Below, one piece after another: positions 41,977 through 51,227 of a stretch of DNA of 64,000 bases. Both the position numbers and the translations under genes were made by a program. Source of the stretch: JAHBWV01 sp964588385 (GTDB lineage Bacteria; Planctomycetota; Phycisphaerae; Phycisphaerales; UBA1924); NCBI GenBank assembly GCA_964588385.1, contig CAZPPG010000005.1:46974-110973 (forward strand), in the 5' to 3' direction. The stretch's first letter is position 1; each line of letters begins with the position of its first letter. The notes below the pieces were generated by a model. It was not told the DNA's origin. It saw only the letters and a list, made by a program, of their open reading frames with translations, and did not search any database.

Positions 41977-43029
41977 GTGGCGACGGAACGCCTCATCTCA
42001 CCGCAGGAAGTCCGGCCCGAGGAGGAGCAGGCGAACGTGGCGCTGCGGCCGCGTTCGATTGATGAGTACGTCGGCCAGCCCGACCTCATCCGTCGGCTGC
42101 AGATCGCCATCAAGGCGGCCATCGGTCGCAAGGAACCGACGGAGCACGTGCTGCTGCACGGGCCGCCCGGGCTGGGGAAGACAACGCTGGCGCATGTGAT
42201 CGCGAAGGAGATGGGGACTCGTCTGACGATCACGTCGGGTCCCGCGCTCGCCAAGGGCACGGACCTGGTTGCCGCGCTCACGCGTCTGCAGCCCGGCGAT
42301 GTGCTCTTTATCGATGAGATCCACCGGCTTCCGGTCGCGGTCGAGGAGTTCGTGTATCCCGCGATGGAGGATTTCCGCATTGATGTGACCGTTGACTCGG
42401 GGATCAACGCCCGCACGGTGCAGATCGCGTGCAAGCCGTTCACGCTGATCGGCGCGACCACGCGGGCGGGCCTGCTGTCTTCGCCGCTTCGCTCACGATT
42501 CGGCATCGTCCACCATCTGCAGTACTACTCCGAGGACGAGCTGCTGCGGATTCTCGCGCGTTCGTGCCGCCTGCTCACGCTGGACGTCGCCGATCGGGCT
42601 GCGCTCGAACTCATCGCCTCGCGCTCGCGCGGCACCCCTCGCATCGCCAACCGCCTTCTCCGGCGCGTGCGGGACTTTGCGCAGGTTGAGGGTGACGGAC
42701 GCGTGTCGTCGACTTCGGTCGAGCGCGCTCTGGCCATTGAGGCCATCGACAAGCTTGGACTGGACGAGCTTGATCGATCGTTCCTCCGCACGATCGGCAC
42801 GACCTACAGCGGCGGTCCCGTCGGCCTGGAGACGATCGCCGCCACCATGAACGAGGACGCGGGGACGCTTGAGGATGTCGTGGAGCCGTACCTGCTCCAG
42901 ATCGGCTTCCTGGCGCGAACACGTCGGGGGCGTGCGCTGACGCGGGCTGCGGCGGAGCACCTGGGCCTCCCGTTGAGCGTGGCCGCCGCGACGGATCCCA
43001 CGCTCTTCGGCAGGGACGAGGCAAAGTGA
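41977..43029 (+). CDS. ruvB: Holliday junction branch-migration helicase RuvB
   Basis: 350 aa AAA+ motor of RuvAB. Walker A GPPGLGKT lies at 62-69 and Walker B FIDEIHR around 111-117. Sensor 1 is IGATTRAGLLSSPLRSRFG and the arginine finger lies in the same stretch. The winged-helix C-terminus has YSGGPVGLETIAATMNEDAG and ARTRRGRALT. The GTG start at 41977 follows CGGAGGTC. ruvA and ruvC are not adjacent. Confidence 0.97.
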   Translation: MATERLISPQEVRPEEEQANVALRPRSIDEYVGQPDLIRRLQIAIKAAIGRKEPTEHVLLHGPPGLGKTTLAHVIAKEMGTRLTITSGPALAKGTDLVAALTRLQPGDVLFIDEIHRLPVAVEEFVYPAMEDFRIDVTVDSGINARTVQIACKPFTLIGATTRAGLLSSPLRSRFGIVHHLQYYSEDELLRILARSCRLLTLDVADRAALELIASRSRGTPRIANRLLRRVRDFAQVEGDGRVSSTSVERALAIEAIDKLGLDELDRSFLRTIGTTYSGGPVGLETIAATMNEDAGTLEDVVEPYLLQIGFLARTRRGRALTRAAAEHLGLPLSVAAATDPTLFGRDEAK

Positions 43030-43047
43030 GTCGAATCGGGGTTGTGC

Positions 43048-44517
43048 TCAGCGCCCGATCGGCGTCCACGTCGCATGCTCTTCGAGGCGCGTGATCGTGA
43101 GCGCTCCGGACTGAAACTCCACGCGTTCGTGCGGGCCGGGGCGCAGACCGTCGTGCGCGTGGTACACGATCAACGCTCCGCCCGGGGGCGTGGCGACGAA
43201 TGTTCCCCATCGGTCCTGCGTTGTCACTGGCCACTTGCCGGTCTCGAGATAGATCCGTGAGCCGCGGTGGCCGATCATCGCGCCCTGCCAAATCTCGGGA
43301 TTCCCGCGAGACTCGAGGAACGCGAACATGGCCGGCCACTGCGGGTCTCCCGGCGACTGCACCTTGATCGGGATCAGCGCGAAGGCCCCCGCCGCCACGG
43401 GCATGACCCACCACCCGTGGCGTTCGAACCCGCGCAGGGCGGATCGCACGAGTGCGTGAGCTCGGTAGGCGAGCCAGGCGCCCACGGGCACCGCCAGGGC
43501 CGGGTAGAAGACCACTCCATACCGGTCGCGCCGATCGGGGAACGCGCTCAGGATCGCGATCCACGCGATCGCCCAGACCGCGGCGCACGCCAGCACGCGT
43601 GCGTCTCCCCCGATCCGCCTGCGCCTCAGGGCGGCGATGACGCAGCACGCGATCGCCAGCAGCCACGGCCAATAGCCCGCGGCGACTTTCTCCAGGTAGA
43701 ACCACCAGCGGCCCACGCCGCGTTCGTTCACGACCGCCCCGCCGCTTGCGCGGTCGGCGATCTCTGCGCCAAAGTACTGGGTGGTGAAGAGGTCGCCGTG
43801 GATCCGCCACATCGCGACGTGCCATGGGGCGGCGACAAGCAGGGCGGCGGCCAGCGTCCCGGCGAGCCACGGGAGCATGCGCCAACGCCGGCAGACGACG
43901 AGCATCACGGCGAACATAGGGATCGCCGCCAAGCCCACGAGGGGCTTGCACATGAGGGCCAAACCGATCGGGAGGCCCGCGAGCAGGATCCCCCGGGCCT
44001 GTCCGCTCACGATCGCACCGACCACCAGGCGCAGCGCGAGCAGGAGGAAGAGCGCCTGCCACATATCGAGAGAGATCTCACGCGTGCGTCGGAAGAACTC
44101 GTACGTCAGCGCCAGCGAGATTCCGGCCCACATCGCGGCACGCCTGGACATCCCAAGACGCGCGGTGGAAATCGTGATCAGGATGCAGCCGGCCGCGGCA
44201 ACGATTGTCGTAAGCCGGGCCGTCCACGCTCCGGGTCCGAAGAGGTGCATCGGGAGCCCGACGATCCAGAAGACGAGCGGAGGCTTGTTGAAGTAGGGCT
44301 GGCCCGGCTCACCGTACAGGGTGAGAAGTTCGCCGGTGCGCCAGGCCTGGGTTCCGATTGCGGCGTACCAGCCGGTGTCCGTGCGCATCCAGTCGCCGGC
44401 CGAGAGGTGCGGCAGCGTGACGCAGAGCAGGACGATCACGGGCAGCGTCCACGTGCGCACCCCGACCCAGCGGCGAAGGCCTCCGGGTGTCGCTCTTGCT
44501 TTGCCGCGACGCGCCAT
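43048..44517 (-). CDS. ArnT-like membrane glycosyltransferase (GT-C, GT39/GT83-like)
   Basis: 489 aa with an N-terminal membrane helix, then MRTDTGWYAAIGTQAWRTG containing the acidic residue pair position of GT-C enzymes, and FNKPPLVFWIVGLPMHLFGP, a signature of the ArnT/PMT-type family. About eleven further helices follow, and a soluble C-terminal domain at about 390-489. It would transfer a sugar from a polyprenyl-phosphate donor on the periplasmic side. The acceptor is unknown. It is last in the purA-uppS-cdsA-zinc ribbon row, 9 nt after the preceding stop. uppS makes the polyprenyl carrier such enzymes need. Confidence 0.85.
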   Translation of the reverse strand: MARRGKARATPGGLRRWVGVRTWTLPVIVLLCVTLPHLSAGDWMRTDTGWYAAIGTQAWRTGELLTLYGEPGQPYFNKPPLVFWIVGLPMHLFGPGAWTARLTTIVAAAGCILITISTARLGMSRRAAMWAGISLALTYEFFRRTREISLDMWQALFLLLALRLVVGAIVSGQARGILLAGLPIGLALMCKPLVGLAAIPMFAVMLVVCRRWRMLPWLAGTLAAALLVAAPWHVAMWRIHGDLFTTQYFGAEIADRASGGAVVNERGVGRWWFYLEKVAAGYWPWLLAIACCVIAALRRRRIGGDARVLACAAVWAIAWIAILSAFPDRRDRYGVVFYPALAVPVGAWLAYRAHALVRSALRGFERHGWWVMPVAAGAFALIPIKVQSPGDPQWPAMFAFLESRGNPEIWQGAMIGHRGSRIYLETGKWPVTTQDRWGTFVATPPGGALIVYHAHDGLRPGPHERVEFQSGALTITRLEEHATWTPIGR

Positions 44518-44526
44518 CGCGCCGGC

Positions 44527-45282
44527 TCACCGCTTGGCGGGCTGCATCGCCGTCGTCGCCGCCTCGTCCATGTAGAGAATGCACTGGCACGAGACGCAGC
44601 GCGTGATCGTTCCGTGCGTCATGAGCCGGTTCACGATCTCCACGGGAATGCTCATCATGCATGAGCCACAGTTGAACTCGTGGCGCTTGCGATCCTGCAC
44701 TTCGACGGGGGCCATGGACTCGTCTTCGCGGCGCACGTAGATCGCCTGGTAGTCGCGGAGCACGTTGGGGGGCACGTCCGCGGCGAGGGTGTCGCGTTCC
44801 TTCTTGAGCTGCTCGACGCGTTCGCGGATCTCTTCGGCTCGCTTGACCCGATCGTCGTCGGCGACGGAGCGGACCTTTTTGCGGTCCTCGCGGCTGGTGT
44901 CGATCTCGGCGAGCTGGCCTCGGAGAGCATCGGCCTGGGCCATCTGCTCGAGTGCGATGGTCTCGATTTTCGAGCGGTCCGCCTTGATCGTGTTGATCTC
45001 GGTGAGGAACGCCTTGTACTCGCGATTTGTCTGCGCCGAGTTCATCTGCGTCCGCAGGTGCTCGATCCGGGCGTCCAGTCGGGCCATCTCGCCCTCATGG
45101 TTGGCGATCAGAGCGGCGAGCTGCTTGAGCTGCGACTCGATCGTGCTCTTCTTTGAGTCCAGTTGCGTGAGCTGCTTCTCCTGCTCTCCGAAGAACCGCT
45201 CCGCCGCCTTCAGTCGGGCTGTCAGCCCGCTGAGCTGCTTGTCCACCAGAAAGACTCTCAGAAGCTTGGCCGTCTCGCTCAT
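44527..45282 (-). CDS. Coiled-coil protein with C4 zinc ribbon (DUF164/CT398-like)
   Basis: 251 aa. Residues 1-165 form a long coiled-coil hairpin rich in Leu/Gln/Glu, with NREYKAFLTEINTIKADRSK, the NxEYxAL-like signature of the family. The C-terminus is a zinc ribbon with C203-type CGSC and CVSC pairs (HEFNCGSCMMSIPVEIVN, TITRCVSCQCILY). The ATG at 45282 has GGAG six nt upstream. A GTG at 45306 in frame would add eight residues. The family is widespread and its role is unclear; in Chlamydia a member binds secretion and sigma-factor proteins. Confidence 0.85.
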   Translation of the reverse strand: MSETAKLLRVFLVDKQLSGLTARLKAAERFFGEQEKQLTQLDSKKSTIESQLKQLAALIANHEGEMARLDARIEHLRTQMNSAQTNREYKAFLTEINTIKADRSKIETIALEQMAQADALRGQLAEIDTSREDRKKVRSVADDDRVKRAEEIRERVEQLKKERDTLAADVPPNVLRDYQAIYVRREDESMAPVEVQDRKRHEFNCGSCMMSIPVEIVNRLMTHGTITRCVSCQCILYMDEAATTAMQPAKR

Positions 45283-45316
45283 CGACTGCTCCGACTCTTC
45301 GCTCACGGAATGCTAT

Positions 45317-46231
45317 TCACTCTAGAGGCGCGTGGTGAACGACAGCACGCAACCACCAATATGCCACAGGCGCCACCAGAAGTGGCGAATCGATCACATC
45401 CAGCATGCCCCCGAAGCCCGGCAGGATCTTGCCCGCGTCCTTGATGCCCGCGTCGCGTTTGAGAAGGCTGGCCATCAGGTCTCCGGCCTGTCCGACCAGT
45501 GCGAACAAAACCCCTGCAAGAGCGCCTCCCTGCCAGGTGGGCAGAGCTGCATGTCCGTACTGGCGAAGCACTTCCACGCCACCGGCCCCGACGGCGGCCG
45601 CGAAGATTGTGCCTCCGACGAGCCCCTCCCACGTCTTTCCGGGGCTGAGCCAGGGAATCAGCTTGTGCTTCCCGATCGCCTTGCCGGTGAAATAGGCACC
45701 GATGTCGCAGCTCTTGGTGGTCACCAGGATCCAGAGCAGGATCCACGCGCTGTGCTCGCGGCGGATGGCCGGAATGAACCCGAACATCAGCCCGAGGTAG
45801 ACGAACGCCAAGAGTGTGCCGCCGGTGGCGGCGATGACTCCCTCGACGGTCTGACGCCGGGAGTAGAAGGCCAACGACGCGGCCAGAACGAGGGCGGAAG
45901 CGGACGACACGACGGTCGCGCTGTGCTCGCCCTTGAACTCTGTGGGCACCAGGCAGGAGACGCCAAGACCCAGCACCGCCGATGCGCACGAGAGGCGCAT
46001 CGACGCGGCGATCCCCTTGTCGCGCAGGATGCGGACGAGCTCGCGAGCGGCCATGAAACTCAGGCCGAGCACCACGATGAAGACGACCACACCGGGCGGA
46101 AAGTCGCGATGGCCCGGGAAAGGGGCGGCGATCCAGCCGGGGAGCAACTGGCGATCCAACCAGCTGTCGAGCCATATGCCCCCTACAAGCAGCAGGATCA
46201 GCACAGGGCCCAGCAGCAGTCGTTGCTTCAA
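45317..46231 (-). CDS. cdsA: Phosphatidate cytidylyltransferase
   Basis: Inner-membrane enzyme that makes CDP-diacylglycerol for phospholipid synthesis. 304 aa with about eight membrane segments. The family signature near the C-terminus is GAYFTGKAIGKHKLIPWLSP, GKTWEGLVGG, then QAGDLMASLLKRDAGIKDAG and PGFGGMLDVIDS, all present. The only sensible start is TTG at 46231, which overlaps the uppS stop (TTGA). Upstream codons in frame are inside uppS. Translational coupling to uppS is likely. Confidence 0.93.
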   Translation of the reverse strand: MKQRLLLGPVLILLLVGGIWLDSWLDRQLLPGWIAAPFPGHRDFPPGVVVFIVVLGLSFMAARELVRILRDKGIAASMRLSCASAVLGLGVSCLVPTEFKGEHSATVVSSASALVLAASLAFYSRRQTVEGVIAATGGTLLAFVYLGLMFGFIPAIRREHSAWILLWILVTTKSCDIGAYFTGKAIGKHKLIPWLSPGKTWEGLVGGTIFAAAVGAGGVEVLRQYGHAALPTWQGGALAGVLFALVGQAGDLMASLLKRDAGIKDAGKILPGFGGMLDVIDSPLLVAPVAYWWLRAVVHHAPLE

Positions 46232-46992
46232 CAAGGGTTTCGCACACTCGATGCCGGCGCGTCGGGAAGCCCCCCGAACTTTCGCTGGCGGCAAGCATAG
46301 TCCCGAATGGCCGCGTGCAGGTCTGCTTCTGCAAAGTCTGGCCACAACGCCTTGGTCACGTGGATTTCCGCGTAGCTGATCTGCCAGAGGAGGAAGTTGC
46401 TCACGCGCATCTCGCCGGCCGTGCGAATGAGAAGATCCGGATCCGGCACGCCGGCCGTGTACAGGCGCTCGGCCACTGCCCGTTCGCCGACCTGGTCCGG
46501 GCGCATGCGACCGGCGGCGACGTCCTCCGCTATTCGACGTGCGGCGTGGGCGATCTCCGCCCGGCCCGCGTAGTTGATCGCCAGAAGCAGCGTGGGCCCC
46601 GTGACCAGAGCGGTCGCGCTCTCGACCTCCTCCAGAGCCCCTCGAACCGCTGGGGGGAGTCCCCCACGATCGCCGATCCAGCGGACCCGGATCCCTTCCT
46701 CAACCAGGGAGTCTCGCTCCGAGCGGCAATAGAGCACGCAGAGCTCCATCAGGGCGTCGATCTCCTCCTTGGGCCGGCTCCAGTTCTCGGCGGAGAATGA
46801 GTACAGCGTGAGATACTCGATCCCGAGGGGCTTGCAGGCGGTCATCACCGCCCGGACCGACTTTGCCCCCTGGCGATGTCCCTCGGCGCGGGGCAGCCCA
46901 CGCGCCTGGGCCCAGCGACCGTTCCCGTCCATGATGATCGCGATGTGTCGCGGCATGCGCTCGCGGGGCACATCGGCAAGGACGTTCATCAT
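46228..46992 (-). CDS. uppS: Isoprenyl transferase (undecaprenyl diphosphate synthase)
   Basis: Cytoplasmic cis-prenyltransferase making the C55 lipid carrier for peptidoglycan and other glycans. 254 aa. The catalytic Asp is D22 in IIMDGNGRWAQARGLPRAEG, with GHRQGAKSVR following. LTLYSFSAENWSRPKEEI and LLIRTAGEMRVSNFLLWQIS are conserved. The ATG at 46992 overlaps the purA stop (ATGA), and the uppS stop overlaps the cdsA start. Confidence 0.96.
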   Translation of the reverse strand: MMNVLADVPRERMPRHIAIIMDGNGRWAQARGLPRAEGHRQGAKSVRAVMTACKPLGIEYLTLYSFSAENWSRPKEEIDALMELCVLYCRSERDSLVEEGIRVRWIGDRGGLPPAVRGALEEVESATALVTGPTLLLAINYAGRAEIAHAARRIAEDVAAGRMRPDQVGERAVAERLYTAGVPDPDLLIRTAGEMRVSNFLLWQISYAEIHVTKALWPDFAEADLHAAIRDYACRQRKFGGLPDAPASSVRNPC

Positions 46993-48347
46993 CGGCGCTC
47001 CCGAACCAGCGATTGCTCACGCCCCGGTCCCACGCCGACAATCGTGACCTGCGCCCCGACAAAGCCCTCCACAAACTCGACGTACTTGCGGGCGTTGGGT
47101 CCGAGATCGTCGAAGGACCGACACTCCGGCAAGCCGGGTTCGATCGTTTCCAGCTCGGCGTACACGGGCTCGACCTTCGACAGGCGTGCGCCGTCGGGGA
47201 TGAACCGCTCGGTCTTCTGATCGCCGATGCGATAGGCGACGCACACACGCGGGCGTTCCACGCCCGACAACACGTCGAGAAGCGTGAGGGCGATCTCGCT
47301 CGCGCCGTTCACCATCACGCTGTACCGCAACGCCACGAGGTCCAGCCATCCGACGCGTCGAGGCCGGCCGGTGGTTGTGCCGAACTCGCGGCCACGCGTG
47401 CGGATTCCGTCACCAACCGCATCGAAGAGCTCGGTCGGCATCGGTCCCGCGCCGACCCGCGTCGAGTATGCCTTGGCCACGCCGATCACACGTGAAAGGC
47501 GGCTGGGAGGAACGCCGGTTCCCGGACCGATGCCCGAGACCGCGCAGCTCGAGCTTGTGACGAACGGATAGGTCCCGTGGTCCACGTCCAGAAGCGTCGC
47601 GTTGGCGCCCTCAAAAAGCAGCCGCTTCCCGCGCCCCAGCAGATCGTGCAAGAGATACGTTGTGTCCTGAATGTTGGGCGCGAGTTTCTTCCCGCACTCG
47701 ATGGCGCGCTCGACAATCCCCGATTCATCCAGCGGCGGACACGAGTCGGAGAGTCCCTTGAACATCGCGTTCTTGACCCGACACGCGATCGCGATGCGCT
47801 CTCGAACCACGTCGGGCCTCGTGAGGTCGCCCATACGCAACGCGAGCGCGCGATTCACCTTGTCCGCGTACGCCGGGCCGATGCCGCGGCGCGTGGTGCC
47901 GATCTGGCCGGGTCCGCCCGTGCCCCCGACGCCGGCGGCGCCGGCCTTGGCTGCGGTCAGCAAGTCCTCGCGGAGCCCATCTTCGATCTTGTGGTAGTCC
48001 AGCACGACGTGTGCCCGATCCGACACCACAAGCCCCGAGACGTCGACGCCCCGTTTCTGGAGACCCGCCATCTCTTCGATCAGCTTTTCCGGATCGACAA
48101 CGACGCCGTTCCCGACAACCGCGGGCTTGCCCTGAGCCAGGATTCCGGATGGGATCAGGTGCAGCGCGTATCGCTCACCCTTCACAACGACGGAGTGGCC
48201 GGCGTTAGCGCCTCCGTTGTACCTCACGGTCGCGTCGTGCGACTCGGCCAGCAGATCGACGACCTTTCCTTTCCCCTCATCGCCCCACTGAAGCCCCACC
48301 ACGGCAGTGCATGTGCCGCCGGACCCGCTCTGGTTTGTCTCAGGCAT
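46989..48347 (-). CDS. purA: Adenylosuccinate synthetase
   Basis: First committed step from IMP to AMP. 452 aa. GWGDEGKGK-type loop GDEGKGK at 22-28 with catalytic D23, then YNGGANAGHSVVVKGERYAL, TTRRGIGPAYADKVNR, QGANATLLDVDHGTYPFVTS as EGANATLLDVDHG, and VGWLDLVALRYSV. The ATG at 48347 has GGAG ACGAGG directly upstream; an ATG four codons earlier lacks any SD. First gene of the purA-uppS-cdsA group. Confidence 0.96.
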   Translation of the reverse strand: MPETNQSGSGGTCTAVVGLQWGDEGKGKVVDLLAESHDATVRYNGGANAGHSVVVKGERYALHLIPSGILAQGKPAVVGNGVVVDPEKLIEEMAGLQKRGVDVSGLVVSDRAHVVLDYHKIEDGLREDLLTAAKAGAAGVGGTGGPGQIGTTRRGIGPAYADKVNRALALRMGDLTRPDVVRERIAIACRVKNAMFKGLSDSCPPLDESGIVERAIECGKKLAPNIQDTTYLLHDLLGRGKRLLFEGANATLLDVDHGTYPFVTSSSCAVSGIGPGTGVPPSRLSRVIGVAKAYSTRVGAGPMPTELFDAVGDGIRTRGREFGTTTGRPRRVGWLDLVALRYSVMVNGASEIALTLLDVLSGVERPRVCVAYRIGDQKTERFIPDGARLSKVEPVYAELETIEPGLPECRSFDDLGPNARKYVEFVEGFVGAQVTIVGVGPGREQSLVRERR

Positions 48348-48497
48348 CCTCGTCTCCATGTAGGCCCGAGAACAATAGCCGAATGGCCCGAAAAGTCCGG
48401 ACCATCACCCGAATCCGCACAACCCCAACGCCCTCTCAACCCTGTATGCGTGCGAGGGCCCAACTGCGTACCCGATCGCTCCGATGTCTCGCACGCT

Positions 48498-48713
48498 ATG
48501 GGTGAAGCACACGTCAAGATCATGTGTCCGAGTCTGGTCTGCCGGAAGGTTCTGTCCGTGCCGGCCGTTGCGAGGGGGAAGACGGTGCGCTGCAAGTCAT
48601 GCGGCACGGTCATCCGCATTCCCGAGAAGGCCGCGGCCCCTGTCCGTCCGGCGGCTCCGGCCGATGCCGCCCCCGCCGCTGCGGCAGTCAAGGGCAAAAC
48701 GAAAGCCGCCTGA
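48498..48713 (+). CDS. Small zinc-ribbon protein
   Basis: 71 aa. Two Cys pairs form a zinc ribbon (KIMCPSLVCRKVLSVPAVAR, then RCKSCGTVIRIPE) of the MJ0042/zinc-ribbon type. A low-complexity Ala/Pro/Lys tail of 30 residues follows. The ATG at 48498 precedes the first Cys pair; the long upstream frame is antisense to purA and is not used. It is transcribed divergently from purA, 150 nt away. The SD is poor. Function unknown; such ribbons are common in Planctomycetota. Confidence 0.65.
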   Translation: MGEAHVKIMCPSLVCRKVLSVPAVARGKTVRCKSCGTVIRIPEKAAAPVRPAAPADAAPAAAAVKGKTKAA

Positions 48714-48764
48714 GTTCCGGCGGTTCTTGAGTCGCTCGATGATCCTTCCGCACTGGCCGAGGCC

Positions 48765-49256
48765 TTACAGCTTCGGCTGGCTGTCGTCGTCGTCGTCGAG
48801 GTCAAAGTCGAAGTCGAACTCGCTGCTTCCCTGATTCTCGTCGACCACGTTGGCGGCGGCGGGCTTTGACGAGACCGTTTTCGCGTCGGCGGCGGAGGGT
48901 TGCTTGCTGCCGGGTATCGGCGGGGCACCAAGTGCGCCCGCGTTGGGATCGATCTGCGCCGGCTGGCCATCGATCCGCACGACGAAGACGCACGGCCCGA
49001 CGGCGAGCAGATCGCCCGCCTTCAGCACCCGCTCGACCACCTTCTCGCGGTTTACGAAGGTGCCGTTGGACGACCCGAGGTCGCGCACGCTCAGTCGGTC
49101 GCCGGATTGAAGAATCTCGCAGTGCTGGCGTGAAACGCTGTTCAAGGGGATGCGGATCTGGCAGTCATCGCGACGGCCGATCACGCTCTTGGCGCGATTC
49201 AGCGGAACTTCCCGCTTCTGCGACCCCGGACGGACAAGAATCAGACTCGTTTCCAC
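48765..49256 (-). CDS. FHA-domain protein
   Basis: 163 aa. The FHA phosphothreonine-binding domain is at about 5-95: ILVRPGSQKREVPLNRAKSV with IGRRDDCQIRIP, then VSRQHCEILQSGDRLSVRDL and GSSNGTFVNREKV. The family's conserved Arg, Ser-His and Asn are present. The C-terminal third is disordered and ends in a strongly acidic run (FDFDFDLDDDDD). The GTG at 49256 has GGAGGGGG upstream; a TTG at 49304 is less likely. It is divergent from hemW. Partner kinase and target are unknown. Confidence 0.85.
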   Translation of the reverse strand: METSLILVRPGSQKREVPLNRAKSVIGRRDDCQIRIPLNSVSRQHCEILQSGDRLSVRDLGSSNGTFVNREKVVERVLKAGDLLAVGPCVFVVRIDGQPAQIDPNAGALGAPPIPGSKQPSAADAKTVSSKPAAANVVDENQGSSEFDFDFDLDDDDDSQPKL

Positions 49257-49339
49257 CAGCTCACCCCCTCCGCAACGGAGGTACAAGGCCACCCGGGACT
49301 CCAAACCCCGCCCAAGCCGCTCGCGGCCGGACGATCAAC

Positions 49340-50611
49340 ATGCAGGACCATACCGAACTGCGGGTCATCCGGCAACGCCACACCGGCACATCCCGCCCAA
49401 TCTTGGGGTCTTCACCCCCCAGTTCGTGCCCTGTTCCGGCCCGCTCGCTGTACATCCACATCCCGTTTTGCTCGCACAAGTGCCACTACTGCGATTTTTA
49501 CTCCATCGTCGACTCGCGCGACCGGCAGGAGACTTTCACCGCACGGCTGATCCGCGAGATCCGAGCCATCTCGCCCCGGGCCGGCGCCATGCCGCTCCAG
49601 ACGATTTTCATCGGAGGCGGCACGCCGAGCCTGCTGCGGCTGCAACTCTGGTCGGAGCTGCTGGGCGCGATCGACGAGTCGTTTGACCTCTCGCAGATCA
49701 GGTCGGGCATCGGAGAGTTCACTGTCGAGTGCAACCCCGATACCGCGACGCCGGACCTCCTTGCGCTCCTCCGATCGGGCGGGGTGAATCGCGTGAGCAT
49801 GGGTGCGCAGTCGTTCCACACGGCGCACCTGAAGACCCTTGAAAGGTGGCACGATCCCGAGGCGGTGCCGCGCGCGATAGACGCGGCCCGAGGCGCGGGA
49901 ATCCCTCGCCAGTCGCTCGACCTTATCTATGCGATCCCCGGCCAGACGCTGTCGGATCTGGATCGCGACCTGAACGCGGCGCTCGCGCTCAACACCGAGC
50001 ACCTCTCGGCGTACACACTGACGTACGAACCGGGGACCGCCATGACTGCGCGACTTTCACGGGGTGAGTTCGAGCGGGCCGACGAGGACCTTGAGGCGGA
50101 CATGTTTGAGCACGTCGCCGCACGCCTGATCGGCGCGGGCCTGCAGCGGTACGAGGTTTCGAACTTCGCCCGGCCCGGTGCGGAGTGCCGGCACAACATG
50201 GCCTATTGGCGCCAGGAGCAGTGGCTGGCGGCGGGTCCGTCCGCGAGCGGACACTTTGCGGGCCATCGCTGGAAGAATGTTCCGCGCCTGGACGAGTACA
50301 TCGAGACGGAGGATGCCGGATTCTCTGCGATCATCGATCACGAGACGCCCGATCCGCGGCGCTCACTTGGTGAACGGATGATGACGGGTGTGCGCCTGGC
50401 GGAGGGAGTGGATCTCTCCGATACCCTGCGCCGCGCTGATGCGATCGACCCGGCGGTTGGGCCTCGCATTGAGCGCGTGTTGGCCGCGTACACGGTGTCA
50501 GGGCATCTGGCGCGCGACGGGGATCGCGTCGTGCCCACGGCGCGCGGATTCCTGCTCGTTGACCGCATCGCGCGCGAGCTCCTCCAAACCCTGGAGCCGA
50601 TTGCTCTATAG
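49340..50611 (+). CDS. hemW: HemW-like radical SAM protein
   Basis: 423 aa radical-SAM protein of the HemW/HemN family, a heme chaperone rather than a coproporphyrinogen oxidase in characterised members. The 4Fe-4S motif has Cys44, Cys48 and Cys51 (IPFCSHKCHYCDFYS). IFIGGGTPSLL, VECNPDT, VSMGAQSFHTAHLKTLERWH and the HemW C-terminal region (YEVSNFARPGAECRHNMAYW) follow. The fourth cysteine that marks true HemN (CxxxCxxCxC) is absent, which favours HemW. An ATG at 49340 begins a 36-residue N-terminal extension. Divergent from the FHA gene. Confidence 0.92.
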   Translation: MQDHTELRVIRQRHTGTSRPILGSSPPSSCPVPARSLYIHIPFCSHKCHYCDFYSIVDSRDRQETFTARLIREIRAISPRAGAMPLQTIFIGGGTPSLLRLQLWSELLGAIDESFDLSQIRSGIGEFTVECNPDTATPDLLALLRSGGVNRVSMGAQSFHTAHLKTLERWHDPEAVPRAIDAARGAGIPRQSLDLIYAIPGQTLSDLDRDLNAALALNTEHLSAYTLTYEPGTAMTARLSRGEFERADEDLEADMFEHVAARLIGAGLQRYEVSNFARPGAECRHNMAYWRQEQWLAAGPSASGHFAGHRWKNVPRLDEYIETEDAGFSAIIDHETPDPRRSLGERMMTGVRLAEGVDLSDTLRRADAIDPAVGPRIERVLAAYTVSGHLARDGDRVVPTARGFLLVDRIARELLQTLEPIAL

Positions 50612-50701
50612 TTCGTCGCAACGGGTGACGTCTGATGGCACGGCATCGCGCTCACCGTCATACCGAGAGCATTCGCGCAGGCCGCTTTGGAGTTCCACGC
50701 C

Positions 50702-51133
50702 ATGCCCACCGCTGAGATCCAACCCTACCTCATGTTCGGCGGCCGCTGCGAGGAGGCCCTTGCGTTCTACCAGCGCGCCCTTGGCGCGACAATCGACATG
50801 AAGCTGCTGTTCAAGGACAGCCCCGAGCCGCCACCTCCGGGCACGCTTCCACCCGGGTTCGAGAACAAGGTCATGCACTCGAGCTTCCGCGTCGGCGATG
50901 CGGTCGTGATGGCGTCGGATGGTTGCGAAGCCGCGGGCCAGTTCTCGGGGTTCTCGCTCTCGCTTTCGCTGCCCACTGCGGCCGAGGTCGAGCGGGCATT
51001 TCACGCCCTAGCGGCGGGCGGCAAGATCTGCATGCCCCTGACGCGGACTTTCTGGTCCCCGCTCTTCGGCATGGTCACTGACCGCTTTGGGGTCAACTGG
51101 ATGCTGACCGTTCCTCACAAGAGCGGCCAGTAA
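50702..51133 (+). CDS. PhnB-like VOC-family protein
   Basis: 143 aa, one vicinal-oxygen-chelate domain of the PhnB/3-demethylubiquinone-like type: IQPYLMFGGRCEEALAFYQR, ALGATIDMKLLFKDSPEP, VMHSSFRVGDAVVMASDGCE and WSPLFGMVTDRFGVNWML. The ATG at 50702 has GGAG about ten nt upstream; another ATG five codons earlier is possible. Enzyme activity and substrate cannot be inferred. 90 nt after hemW, 94 nt before the DUF6265 gene. Confidence 0.88.
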   Translation: MPTAEIQPYLMFGGRCEEALAFYQRALGATIDMKLLFKDSPEPPPPGTLPPGFENKVMHSSFRVGDAVVMASDGCEAAGQFSGFSLSLSLPTAAEVERAFHALAAGGKICMPLTRTFWSPLFGMVTDRFGVNWMLTVPHKSGQ

Positions 51134-51227
51134 GCGCCGTGTCCGGTCGGACTCCACCTCCCCCACTTCTGCTAGGATGTTTCCACTATTGCACGAATGC
51201 GGAGCGTGCCCAACCGAGGTCGTGCCC

